A program made the position numbers and the translations under genes. A model generated the notes under the pieces. The model searched no databases. It was not told the DNA's origin and was given only the letters and a program-made list of their open reading frames with translations. DNA of 14,974 nt, from assembly GCA_019420325.1 (NCBI GenBank), contig JAHZHK010000052.1, positions 3,393-18,366 on the forward strand, given 5' to 3'. The DNA comes from Coriobacteriaceae bacterium (GTDB lineage Bacteria > Actinomycetota > Coriobacteriia > Coriobacteriales > UMGS124). How positions within the stretch are numbered: the stretch's first letter is position 1; every line of letters begins with the position of its first letter. Shown one piece after another: positions 1-7,612 of this stretch.

Positions 1-55
1 CCTCCCAGCTCGACGAGGGCGCAGGGCAGCTCAAGGACGGCGCGGCCCAGCTCGA
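1..55 (+). repeat. 55-bp direct repeat, copy A1
   Basis: Bases 1-55 are identical to 211-265, an offset of 210 bp (10 heptads). The identity starts at the very first base of the window, so the match may extend upstream. Confidence 0.9.
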
Positions 56-1391
56 CGAGGGCGCCGGGCAGCTCCTCGACGGCGTGACCCAGGCCAAGGA
101 CGGCGTCGCCTCCGCCAAGGACGGCTCCGCCCAGCTGCTCGCCGGCTCCAAGACGCTGCTCTCCGGCCAGTCCGACCTGTACTACGGCATCGTGACCGCC
201 GACAACGGCGCCTCCCAGCTCGACGAGGGCGCAGGGCAGCTCAAGGACGGCGCGGCCCAGCTCGATTCCGGTGCTTCTGACCTGAAGTCCGGCGCTACCC
301 AGCTCGCTGACGGCGCCAAGCAGCTCGACGACGGCATCAGCTCGGCTGTTGACGGAGCTACCCAGCTCGTCGACGGCTCCAAGACGCTGCTCTCCGGTCA
401 GTCCGATCTGTACTTCGGCATCGTCACCGCCGCTGACGGCATCAACGCGCTCGACGACGGCGCCGGCCAGCTTCTCGACGGCACCGTGACCGCCAAGGAC
501 GGCGCCAAGCAGCTTGACGACGGTGCTTCCGACCTGCTCGACGGTGCCCACCAGCTCAACGACGGCGCCTCCGACCTCAACGACGGCCTCTCTCAGCTCT
601 ACGACGGTTCCAAGGACCTCAACGACGGCCTCGTGACGGCCCGCGACGGTTCCAAGGAGCTTGCCGACGGTCTTGCCGACGGCATCGCCGGCATGGCTGG
701 CATGGACGAGCAGCAGATCGATGCTCGCTCGACCATGATGAGCGCGCCCGTCGAGGTTCAAAACGAGTACTACACCACCGTTGAGAACTACGGCACGGGC
801 TTTGCGCCGTACTTCATCGGCCTGGCTCTGTACCTGGGCGCCCTCATGAACAGCTTCATCATGAAGCCGCTCAACAATCGCCTCATTGCCTCCGGCGCCC
901 GCGCGCCTCTGGCGGCTCTGTGCGGCCTGGTGCCGTGGCTGCTCGTCGGTGCTGTTCAGGCGCTGCTGCTGTGCCTGTCGCTGCAGTTCGTGCTCGATCT
1001 CAACGTGAACTTCGTTGCTGAGTTCTACCTGTTCGCGTTGCTCGTGGTTATCGTGAACAACTGTCTCATGCAGTTCATCATGGCTACGTTCGGTTTCCCC
1101 GGCAAGCTCATCGCCATCGTGCTGCTGATCTTGCAGCTTGCCTCCGCAGCTGGCACGTTCCCGCTTGAGACATGCCCCGAGTTCTTCCAGGTCATCTCTC
1201 CCTGCCTGCCCATGACGTACGTCGTGGCCGGCATGAAGGACATCATGTGCGGCGTCACCCTGGCCAATGTTGGCCACTGCTGCCTGGTGCTTGCGGCCTT
1301 CGGCGTGGTGAGCTTCGCGCTGACCATTCTTGTGGCCCGCAGCCGCCGCAACGTCCCGATGACCCAGCTCCACCCGCTCCTCGACCTATAA
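1..1391 (+). CDS. YhgE/Pip-like membrane protein with Gly-heptad repeats (5' end outside window)
   Basis: The reading frame is open from the first complete codon (base 3), so the true start lies upstream; a GTG at 84 is only an internal codon. Of the 462 visible residues, about 231 form 33 consecutive heptads of type (Q/D)LxDGAx with Gly always in the fifth place. After a short linker come about five hydrophobic segments (visible residues ~267-287, 302-330, 341-362, 368-388, 425-446) and a short basic tail. The C-terminal block, with a motif like SAAGTFPLETCPEFFQ followed by LPMTYVVAGMKD, matches the C-terminal domain of the YhgE/Pip family (phage-infection-protein-like, ABC-2 membrane fold). 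Family members are envelope proteins whose heptad region lies outside the membrane; some serve as phage receptors or accompany secretion or efflux, but the function here is unknown. A TetR-type regulator follows directly. Family confidence is high, function low. Confidence 0.85.
   Translation, partial: SQLDEGAGQLKDGAAQLDEGAGQLLDGVTQAKDGVASAKDGSAQLLAGSKTLLSGQSDLYYGIVTADNGASQLDEGAGQLKDGAAQLDSGASDLKSGATQLADGAKQLDDGISSAVDGATQLVDGSKTLLSGQSDLYFGIVTAADGINALDDGAGQLLDGTVTAKDGAKQLDDGASDLLDGAHQLNDGASDLNDGLSQLYDGSKDLNDGLVTARDGSKELADGLADGIAGMAGMDEQQIDARSTMMSAPVEVQNEYYTTVENYGTGFAPYFIGLALYLGALMNSFIMKPLNNRLIASGARAPLAALCGLVPWLLVGAVQALLLCLSLQFVLDLNVNFVAEFYLFALLVVIVNNCLMQFIMATFGFPGKLIAIVLLILQLASAAGTFPLETCPEFFQVISPCLPMTYVVAGMKDIMCGVTLANVGHCCLVLAAFGVVSFALTILVARSRRNVPMTQLHPLLDL
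144..201 (+). repeat. 58-bp direct repeat, copy B1
   Basis: Matches 375-432 with four differences in 58 bases (offset 231 bp, 11 heptads). It encodes GSKTLLSGQSDLYYGIVTA. Confidence 0.9.
211..265 (+). repeat. 55-bp direct repeat, copy A2
   Basis: Identical over 55 bases to positions 1-55. It is preceded by the codons for GIVTADNG, so the missing upstream sequence of copy A1 may carry the same module. Confidence 0.9.
375..432 (+). repeat. 58-bp direct repeat, copy B2
   Basis: Second copy of 144-201. Two of the four changes are silent; one gives Tyr to Phe. The offset differs from that of the A repeats by one heptad. Confidence 0.9.
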
Positions 1392-1400
1392 GCCGCTATC

Positions 1401-1441
1401 GGCGCGGCCCGCACTTCGCTTGCGACGTTGCGGGCCGCGCC
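1401..1441 (+). terminator. strong hairpin between the membrane protein and the TetR gene
   Basis: A perfect 13-bp inverted repeat (GGCGCGGCCCGCA at 1401-1413, its complement at 1429-1441) encloses a 15-nt loop and is followed by TTCTTT. It starts 9 nt after the stop codon of the membrane protein. The tetR ribosome binding site begins only 7 nt downstream, so the hairpin may act as a partial terminator; its symmetry also leaves open an operator role. Confidence 0.65.
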
Positions 1442-1447
1442 TTCTTT

Positions 1448-1452
1448 GGAGA
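1448..1452 (+). promoter_or_regulatory. ribosome binding site deciding the tetR start
   Basis: GGAGA lies 9 nt before the ATG at 1462. The frame is open further upstream to a TTG at 1420, but that codon lies inside the hairpin loop and has no binding site. Confidence 0.7.
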
Positions 1453-1461
1453 ATCGTCGAC

Positions 1462-2127
1462 ATGGTAGAGACAGACAAACCCGCATCTCCTCGCGACGCC
1501 CGACAGTCTGCCAAGGGCGCGCTCACGCGCCAGCGCATCATCGACGCCGCCTCGGATCTCATGCGCACGGACTTGAACGCCGAGGTCTCAATCGCCGACA
1601 TTGCAAAGGCGACGGGCATGAGCAAGGGTTCGGTCTATTACTACTTTGCCGATTCGGATGAGATCGTCTCGCAGGTGCTGTACGGCGAGATGGATCGCAT
1701 GCTGACCACGTTCGAGAAGGTGGCCCTTTCTTCGGTCAGCGCCTACGAGGCCCTGGTGGGCATCACGCGCTCCTATGTTGACGCGCTTGCCAGCAACGTT
1801 GCACTCACGCGCTTCGTCATGGGCGAGCTGCACGGGGCACGTGGCTTTCTTGCCGAGCTGAAAGGCGGCGAGGATCTTGTGAACCGCCTGTACTCCCTTG
1901 TCTCTACGCTTCTTGAGCGCGGCAAGGTGGAGGGTACGGTGCGTCCCGACGTTGATTCGACGGTGGCTTCGCCGGCGATACTCGGCGCCTTCCTGGGGGT
2001 GTCGACGCTCGCGGGGGAGAACCGCCCTGCCGATCTGAACGTCGAGAGACTCGTCGACGCCCTGCTTTCGTTCATCGGATTTGGCGTGAGCGCCCGCAGC
2101 AAGGAAGAACTTGCCGCCATGGCGTAG
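1462..2127 (+). CDS. TetR/AcrR-family transcriptional regulator
   Basis: A 221-residue protein of usual TetR length. An N-terminal DNA-binding domain (residues ~21-68) has a clear helix-turn-helix, SIADIAKATGMSKGSVYYYF, at 43-62, ending in the family's typical YYYF helix. The rest (about 75-210) is a variable, mostly helical ligand and dimer domain with no recognisable ligand signature. Such proteins usually repress a neighbouring transporter or envelope gene until a small molecule binds, so the upstream YhgE/Pip-like gene is the obvious candidate target (inference). The start is set by GGAGA at 1448-1452. A strong terminator follows 51 nt after the stop, so it is probably the last gene of its transcript. 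Confidence 0.9.
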   Translation: MVETDKPASPRDARQSAKGALTRQRIIDAASDLMRTDLNAEVSIADIAKATGMSKGSVYYYFADSDEIVSQVLYGEMDRMLTTFEKVALSSVSAYEALVGITRSYVDALASNVALTRFVMGELHGARGFLAELKGGEDLVNRLYSLVSTLLERGKVEGTVRPDVDSTVASPAILGAFLGVSTLAGENRPADLNVERLVDALLSFIGFGVSARSKEELAAMA

Positions 2128-2178
2128 ACGCGCTTCACGGGTGTTTCACACTTGGCATCAAACTTATGCAAGACCAGT

Positions 2179-2216
2179 GCAAAGCGGGCGCGGGGGATTC
2201 CTCGCGCCCGCTTTGC
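2179..2216 (+). terminator. intrinsic terminator after tetR
   Basis: A 14-bp perfect stem (GCAAAGCGGGCGCG paired with 2203-2216) extends by three inner pairs to a GATT loop. It is followed by GTTGT rather than a long T run. It isolates tetR from the metK leader; the -10-like TAGAAT begins 4 nt after it. Confidence 0.8.
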
Positions 2217-2220
2217 GTTG

Positions 2221-2226
2221 TAGAAT
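2221..2226 (+). promoter_or_regulatory. probable -10 element of the metK leader
   Basis: TAGAAT matches the -10 consensus in five of six bases. A start about 7 nt later falls at ~2233, where helix P1 of the SAM riboswitch begins. No good -35 is visible: the position 17 nt upstream (TTCCTC) lies inside the terminator hairpin. Confidence 0.5.
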
Positions 2227-2232
2227 CGAGCG

Positions 2233-2370
2233 CATCCATCAGGAGGGGAGCGCGCATGCGCGTCCCGTTCGAGCCGAGGGACCGAGCCCTATGACGCTCC
2301 GGCAACCATCCTTCAAGGAAACGGTGCCAATTCTCGGTAGGAGCCCATGGCTTCTAGAAGATGGGGATTT
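2233..2370 (+). ncRNA. SAM-I (S-box) riboswitch upstream of metK
   Basis: The conserved S-box core is visible in order: a P1-side CATC followed by AGGAGGGGAG (2237-2250), GAGGGACCGAGCCCTATGA (2275-2293), CCGGCAACC (2299-2307), GGTGCCAATTC (2323-2333), and the P1 return strand GATGGGGA (2360-2367). S-box RNAs bind S-adenosylmethionine and turn off methionine/SAM genes; sitting before metK is a classic position. There is no terminator with a T run between the aptamer and metK. Instead CCCCTT (2388-2393) is perfectly complementary to the metK ribosome binding site AAGGGG (2448-2453), which suggests control of translation. Confidence 0.9.
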
Positions 2371-2387
2371 GTGGGACACCTCAACTA

Positions 2388-2453
2388 CCCCTTGTATCCG
2401 CATGCGCAGGGGGATGCCCCTGCTCCGGCATTATTGCCGAGACCATTAAGGGG
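2388..2453 (+). promoter_or_regulatory. putative riboswitch expression platform with ribosome binding site of metK
   Basis: AAGGGG (2448-2453) is the ribosome binding site 6 nt before the metK ATG. CCCCTT (2388-2393) can pair with it fully. Between the two are compact hairpins, GCAGGGG/CCCCTGC (2406-2423) and CGGCA/TGCCG (2426-2439), which would bring the arms together. The CCCC can alternatively pair with GGGG (2363-2366) in the P1 return strand, giving a plausible on/off switch (inference from complementarity only). Confidence 0.5.
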
Positions 2454-2459
2454 CTTTAC

Positions 2460-3743
<1,284 letters not shown>

Positions 3744-3748
3744 GCTCC

Positions 3749-6061
3749 ATGCCGTTCGCGCGCGTTGCGGTTGACGTAAAGACCAGGGCGCTTGCCGCAC
3801 CCTTCACATATACCGTTCCGGCTCGCCTTGAAGCTTCTGTCGTGCCCGGCTGCTGCGTGGTGGTGGAGTTTGGCCGCCGCCCGGCAGTCGGGTACGTCCT
3901 TGCGGTGGATGAGTCGCTCGACCCGGGACTCGCGGGCGCGCGCTTGCTTCCCATCCAGCAAGTGCTCTCCGAGGCCCTGTTCTTGCCTGAGGCCGGCGAT
4001 GTGGCCCAATGGGTCGCGCAGGAATACGCGTCCTCGCTGGCAGATGCCGTCCGCCTGTTCTTGCCCCCCGGTTTTACGGCCAAGATGGTGCGCGATGAGA
4101 CGTCGGGCGTTTGGGCTCTCCAGCAGGCCCGCGTCGAGCCCGTCGACGACTGCTGGGTGCACATCACCGAGCAGGCCCGCGCCTATGAGCCCCGCAAGAA
4201 CGCCCATGCCGAACGCGCCGTTGTGGAAGCGCTGCTCAAAGGCCCGATGCGCCAGGTGGAGCTGGGCCTTGCCGTGAGCGGGGTCTCCACGGTCGTCAAG
4301 CGCCTGGAGAAAAAGGGTGTCGTGGCCTGCGAGCGCAAGGAGCGCCTGCGCGGGTCGTCCATCACGGAGCTTTCGAGCGCGCGTGCTCCCCGCTTGGGCC
4401 TGGAGCACCTCACCTCAGGGCAGCTCAGTGCGCTTCGCGCCATCGAGGACTCCCGCGCGCAAGGACAAGGCGGCGTCGTGCTCATCGACGGCGTGACTGG
4501 CTCAGGCAAGACGGAGGTTTACCTGGAGGCCATCGAGCGCACCCTTGCGGCTGGCAAGGGCGCGTGCGTGCTCGTTCCCGAAATCTCGCTTACCGCCCAG
4601 ACGGTGGGACGCTTCCGTAATCGCTTCGGCGAGGCCGTGGCGGTGCTGCACTCCCGTCTTACGCTGGGCGAGCGGCGCGACCAGTGGGAACTTGTGCGCA
4701 CGGGCCGCGCCCGCGTGGTGGTGGGCGCGCGTTCGGCGCTTTTCGCCCCGCTTGCCAATCCCGGCATCTACATTATCGACGAGGAACACGAGAGCAGCTA
4801 CAAGCAGTCGAGCTCCCCGCGCTACCATGCCCGCGAGGTGGCCGCACGCCTGGCGCAGGTGCATGGCTGCCCGCTCGTTTTGGGGTCGGCCACCCCGTCG
4901 CTGGTCTCCCTCGCTCGCTGTGGTGCGGGCTCGCATAGCATGGCCTTTGCGCAGGAGGGTCCAGCTTGGACGCGCGTCAGCATGCCGGAGCGTCCCGGTG
5001 GCAGGCCCATGCCCGAGGTCCAGGTCGTCGACATGGCGCAGGAGTTCTCCCAGGGCTGGCGTTCCATGTTTTCTCGCCCGCTGACATCTGCGCTCATGGA
5101 TGTGGTGGAGCGCGGCGAGAAGGCGGTCCTGCTGCTCAACCAGCGCGGCTTTGCGCGCTTCCTGCTTTGCCGAGACTGCGGTTACGTGCCCCGCTGCGAG
5201 CAGTGCTCCACCTCGCTCACCTACCATGAGCGCGGTCACAAGCTTGTGTGCCATACCTGCGGCCGGGAGTATGCGGTGCCGCCGCTCTGCCCCGAGTGCG
5301 GGAGCCGCTACCTGCGACAGTTCGGCGCGGGCACCCAGCGCGTTGAGGACGAGCTGCGCAGCGTGCTTCCCGAGGGCTTCACCCTCGTGCGCATGGATGC
5401 CGACACCACGAAGGGCAAGGGCGGCCACGACCGATGCCTCGCTGAGTTCGACGAGGCGCAAAGCGCGGTGCTCCTCGGTACGCAGATGATTGCAAAGGGG
5501 CTCGACTTTCCCCAGGTGACGCTTGCCGGCGTCATCAATGCCGACACCACCCTTAAGCTCGCCGACTTCCGCGCCGCCGAGCGCACCTATGACTTGCTTG
5601 AGCAGGTGGCCGGTCGCGCCGGCAGGGGAGACGTCCCGGGCCGGGTCATCATCCAGACCTATCAGCCGCGCCATCCTGCGATTTTGGCCGTCTCGCGCCA
5701 CAATCGCTCGATCTTTTCCGAAAACGAGCTCGCAGCCCGGCAGGAGGTGGGCTACCCTCCGTTCGTGCGCTTGGCCAACGTCATCATGTGGGGCAAGGTC
5801 GGCGCGGATGTCGAGAAGGTCGCCTGGGCCGTGGCGGAGAAGCTGCGCGACTATGCCGAGGTGGCGCTTCCGGGTTGTGAAATCCTGGGCCCGGCGGAAT
5901 GTGCGCTGTCGCGTGTGGAGGGCAACTTCCGCTGGCACGTGCTCGTCAAGGCCGCTCCGCAAAGCGAGCTTGGCGCGATTCTTGGAGATGCGCTGAAGAG
6001 GTTGCAGATGCCTGCCCAAGTGAGCCTGGCCATCGACGTAGACCCCTACGACCTGCTATAA
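3749..6061 (+). CDS. priA: primosomal protein N', replication restart helicase
   Basis: Superfamily 2 DNA helicase that recognises stalled or repaired forks and starts reloading of the replicative helicase. The 770-residue protein has the N-terminal 3'-DNA-binding domain (FTYTVP near residue 18, then VVVEFGRRPAVGYVL), Walker A GVTGSGKTE (GSGK at ~251-254), the Walker B box DEEH at 344-347, and the family's zinc-binding insert with eight cysteines in CxxC pairs (474/477, 483/486, 501/504, 514/517). Helicase motifs GTQMIAKGLDFP and QVAGRAGRG follow, then the C-terminal domain. It starts 5 nt after metK without a good ribosome binding site, so translation is probably coupled to metK. Length and motifs are intact. 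Confidence 0.96.
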   Translation: MPFARVAVDVKTRALAAPFTYTVPARLEASVVPGCCVVVEFGRRPAVGYVLAVDESLDPGLAGARLLPIQQVLSEALFLPEAGDVAQWVAQEYASSLADAVRLFLPPGFTAKMVRDETSGVWALQQARVEPVDDCWVHITEQARAYEPRKNAHAERAVVEALLKGPMRQVELGLAVSGVSTVVKRLEKKGVVACERKERLRGSSITELSSARAPRLGLEHLTSGQLSALRAIEDSRAQGQGGVVLIDGVTGSGKTEVYLEAIERTLAAGKGACVLVPEISLTAQTVGRFRNRFGEAVAVLHSRLTLGERRDQWELVRTGRARVVVGARSALFAPLANPGIYIIDEEHESSYKQSSSPRYHAREVAARLAQVHGCPLVLGSATPSLVSLARCGAGSHSMAFAQEGPAWTRVSMPERPGGRPMPEVQVVDMAQEFSQGWRSMFSRPLTSALMDVVERGEKAVLLLNQRGFARFLLCRDCGYVPRCEQCSTSLTYHERGHKLVCHTCGREYAVPPLCPECGSRYLRQFGAGTQRVEDELRSVLPEGFTLVRMDADTTKGKGGHDRCLAEFDEAQSAVLLGTQMIAKGLDFPQVTLAGVINADTTLKLADFRAAERTYDLLEQVAGRAGRGDVPGRVIIQTYQPRHPAILAVSRHNRSIFSENELAARQEVGYPPFVRLANVIMWGKVGADVEKVAWAVAEKLRDYAEVALPGCEILGPAECALSRVEGNFRWHVLVKAAPQSELGAILGDALKRLQMPAQVSLAIDVDPYDLL

Positions 6062-6095
6062 GATTGTGCGGTTGACTTAAAAACGCCGCCCCTAT

Positions 6096-6103
6096 GAGAA
6101 AGG
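6096..6103 (+). promoter_or_regulatory. ribosome binding site deciding the def start
   Basis: GAGAAAGG ends 8 nt before the ATG at 6112. An in-frame ATG at 6094 has only CGCCGCCCC before it and would itself overlap this site, so 6112 is preferred. Confidence 0.7.
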
Positions 6104-6111
6104 CAACACCC

Positions 6112-6645
6112 ATGGCACAAGAGATCGTGCTTTCCCCCGATGAGCGTCTGCGCACCGAGTGCGCCCCCGTCGAGGTCATCGACGACGAGATCAAGAAGAC
6201 GGCCAAGAAGATGGCCAAGCTCATGTACAAGTACGACGGCTGCGGCATCGCGGCGCCCCAGATCGGCGTCCTCAAGCAGATCGTCGTCATCGACTGCAAC
6301 TGGGGCGACACCGGCGAGAAGGACCCCATCTACCTCATCAACCCCTACATTGTGGAGCAGTCCGAGGAGAAGGCCCCGGGCATGGAGGGCTGCCTTTCCA
6401 TCCCCGGCATCGCGGTGGAGATCGAGCGCTCCACGTCGGTGACGGTGCGCGCCCTCAACCTCGAGGGTCAGCTTATGCAGTACAAGGCCGCCAACAACCT
6501 GTTCTGCGTGTGCCTGCAGCATGAGATCGACCACCTGCACGGCTACACCATGTTCGAGCGCCTCGAGCCTGCCGAGCGTATGCGTGCCATTGCCGAGTAC
6601 CAGGAGGCGCTCGCTAACGGCGCCCGTCCCGGCGACACCGAGTAG
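6112..6645 (+). CDS. def: peptide deformylase
   Basis: Removes the N-formyl group from new proteins at the ribosome, letting methionine aminopeptidase act. The 177-residue protein carries the three family motifs: GCGIAAPQ at 43-50 (GxGxAAxQ), EGCLS with metal-binding Cys94, and QHEIDHLHG with His137, Glu138 and His141 completing the Fe/Zn site. The loop between motifs 1 and 2 is of normal length, and the C-terminal helix ends soon after motif 3, nearer to the type 1 enzymes. It follows priA by 50 nt and precedes fmt by 7 nt; a def-fmt pair is a common arrangement because the two enzymes act in opposite directions on the same formyl group. Start chosen on its ribosome binding site. Confidence 0.96.
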   Translation: MAQEIVLSPDERLRTECAPVEVIDDEIKKTAKKMAKLMYKYDGCGIAAPQIGVLKQIVVIDCNWGDTGEKDPIYLINPYIVEQSEEKAPGMEGCLSIPGIAVEIERSTSVTVRALNLEGQLMQYKAANNLFCVCLQHEIDHLHGYTMFERLEPAERMRAIAEYQEALANGARPGDTE

Positions 6646-6652
6646 GCCCGGG

Positions 6653-7612
6653 ATGGAGAAGCTCCGCTGCGTGTTCATGGGCACGCCCGAGTTTGCCCTC
6701 GGTCCGCTCGAGGCTCTCGCCCAAGCTCCGTTCATCGAGATTGTATGTGCCCTCACCAGGCCCGATGCCGTCTCCGGGCGCGGCAAGAAGCTCCTGCCAT
6801 CGCCTGTTGCGGCCTGGTGCGAGGAGCATGGCATCCCCGTGGTGAAGACGAAGACGGTCCGCACCGACGAGATGAAGTCCGCCCTTGCCCAGGCCCACGC
6901 TGACGTGTTCTGTGTGGCCGCATATGGCGCCATCCTTCCGGCCGACGTCATCGAGATGCCGCGCCTGGGTTGCTTCAACGTGCACGCCAGCGTGTTGCCC
7001 CAGGGTCGCGGCGCCGCCCCCATGCAGCGCGCGCTGCTTACGGGTGACGAGCCCCTGGGCTATTCCATCATGCGCATCGAGGAGGGTCTCGATTCCGGCC
7101 CCTACTGCCGCCAGGGCAGCGTGGAGGCCGGCGAGCGCACCTACGCCGAGGTGAGCGCGGAGATCTCGCGCTTGGGTGGTGCGGCCCTCGTCGACGTCAT
7201 GCGCGACCTGGCGTGCGGCATCGCTCCCGCATGGGTTGAGCAGGACGACGCGGCAGCCACCCATGCCGACAAGATTGACAAGTCCGAGGTGCTGCTTGAC
7301 CCGTCTGTCCCCGCGCAGGTCAACATGCGCCGCGTGCAGGCATCGGGCGACGCGGCCCCGGCGCGCTGCAACATCGACGCCCGCGGTGTGCGCGTCTGTC
7401 GCGCCCATGTGCTCGACGCCGAGGAGCTGGGCCAGCTCGACGAGCCCCTGGCTGCCGGTGAGGTCGTCGTGTGGCACAAGCGCCTGCTTTTGGGCTGCGC
7501 ACAGGGCGTGCTCGAGGTCGTTGAGGTCAAGCCCGACGGCAAGCGCGCCATGCTTGGAAGCGAGTTTGCCGCCTCGGTGCGCGGCAAGCGCGGAAATTGG
7601 GAGGCACTGTAA
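6653..7612 (+). CDS. fmt: methionyl-tRNA formyltransferase
   Basis: Transfers a formyl group from 10-formyl-tetrahydrofolate to Met on initiator tRNA, giving fMet-tRNA for translation start. The 319 residues match the family length. The N-terminal Rossmann domain begins MEKLRCVFMGTPEFA; the catalytic triad is Asn109, His111 (FNVHAS) and Asp147 (GLDSGP), nearly the same numbering as in E. coli, with the RGAAPMQRA loop between. The C-terminal OB-like domain (about 210-319) binds tRNA. The frame continues upstream to 6521 inside def, but ATG 6653 gives the expected N-terminus. There is no obvious ribosome binding site, so coupling to def is likely; its TAA overlaps the rsmB ATG by one base. Confidence 0.96.
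   Translation: MEKLRCVFMGTPEFALGPLEALAQAPFIEIVCALTRPDAVSGRGKKLLPSPVAAWCEEHGIPVVKTKTVRTDEMKSALAQAHADVFCVAAYGAILPADVIEMPRLGCFNVHASVLPQGRGAAPMQRALLTGDEPLGYSIMRIEEGLDSGPYCRQGSVEAGERTYAEVSAEISRLGGAALVDVMRDLACGIAPAWVEQDDAAATHADKIDKSEVLLDPSVPAQVNMRRVQASGDAAPARCNIDARGVRVCRAHVLDAEELGQLDEPLAAGEVVVWHKRLLLGCAQGVLEVVEVKPDGKRAMLGSEFAASVRGKRGNWEAL
7599..7604 (+). promoter_or_regulatory. ribosome binding site deciding the rsmB start
   Basis: GGGAGG lies 7 nt before ATG 7612, within the last codons of fmt. An in-frame TTG at 7597 overlaps this site and is therefore unlikely to be the start. Confidence 0.75.

Larger units (their letters stand above)
6..698 (+). repeat. 33 tandem Gly-heptad codon repeats
   Basis: Thirty-three 21-bp units in a row encode xLxxGxx heptads without a break in register; all 33 have Gly at the fifth position and most have Asp before it. 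The heptads TLLSGQS-DLYYGIV-TADNGAS recur nearly unchanged as TLLSGQS-DLYFGIV-TAADGIN 77 residues later, marking a higher-order unit of 10-11 heptads. The array probably continues upstream of the window. Confidence 0.9.

Noticed and set aside
1..700. CRISPR array or tandem satellite
   Set aside because: The periodic 21-bp pattern is coding, in one frame, with heptad logic and many silent differences; there are no unique spacers between identical repeats.
1420..1461. TTG start of the TetR gene at 1420
   Set aside because: The codon is inside the terminator hairpin loop, without a ribosome binding site; GGAGA before 1462 gives a normal TetR N-terminus.
2361..2459. Upstream ATG extension of metK
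   Set aside because: It lies within the SAM riboswitch, adds 33 residues unlike any MetK N-terminus, and the ATG at 2460 has a good ribosome binding site.
6072..6098. Promoter-like TTGACT and TATGAG between priA and def
   Set aside because: The spacing is 15 bp, the -10 is poor, and the resulting start would cut off the def ribosome binding site.
6521..6652. Upstream extension of fmt inside def
   Set aside because: It overlaps the conserved HEIDH end of def, and the added residues are Ser/Pro-rich out-of-frame sequence; MEKLRCVFMGTPEF is the normal start.
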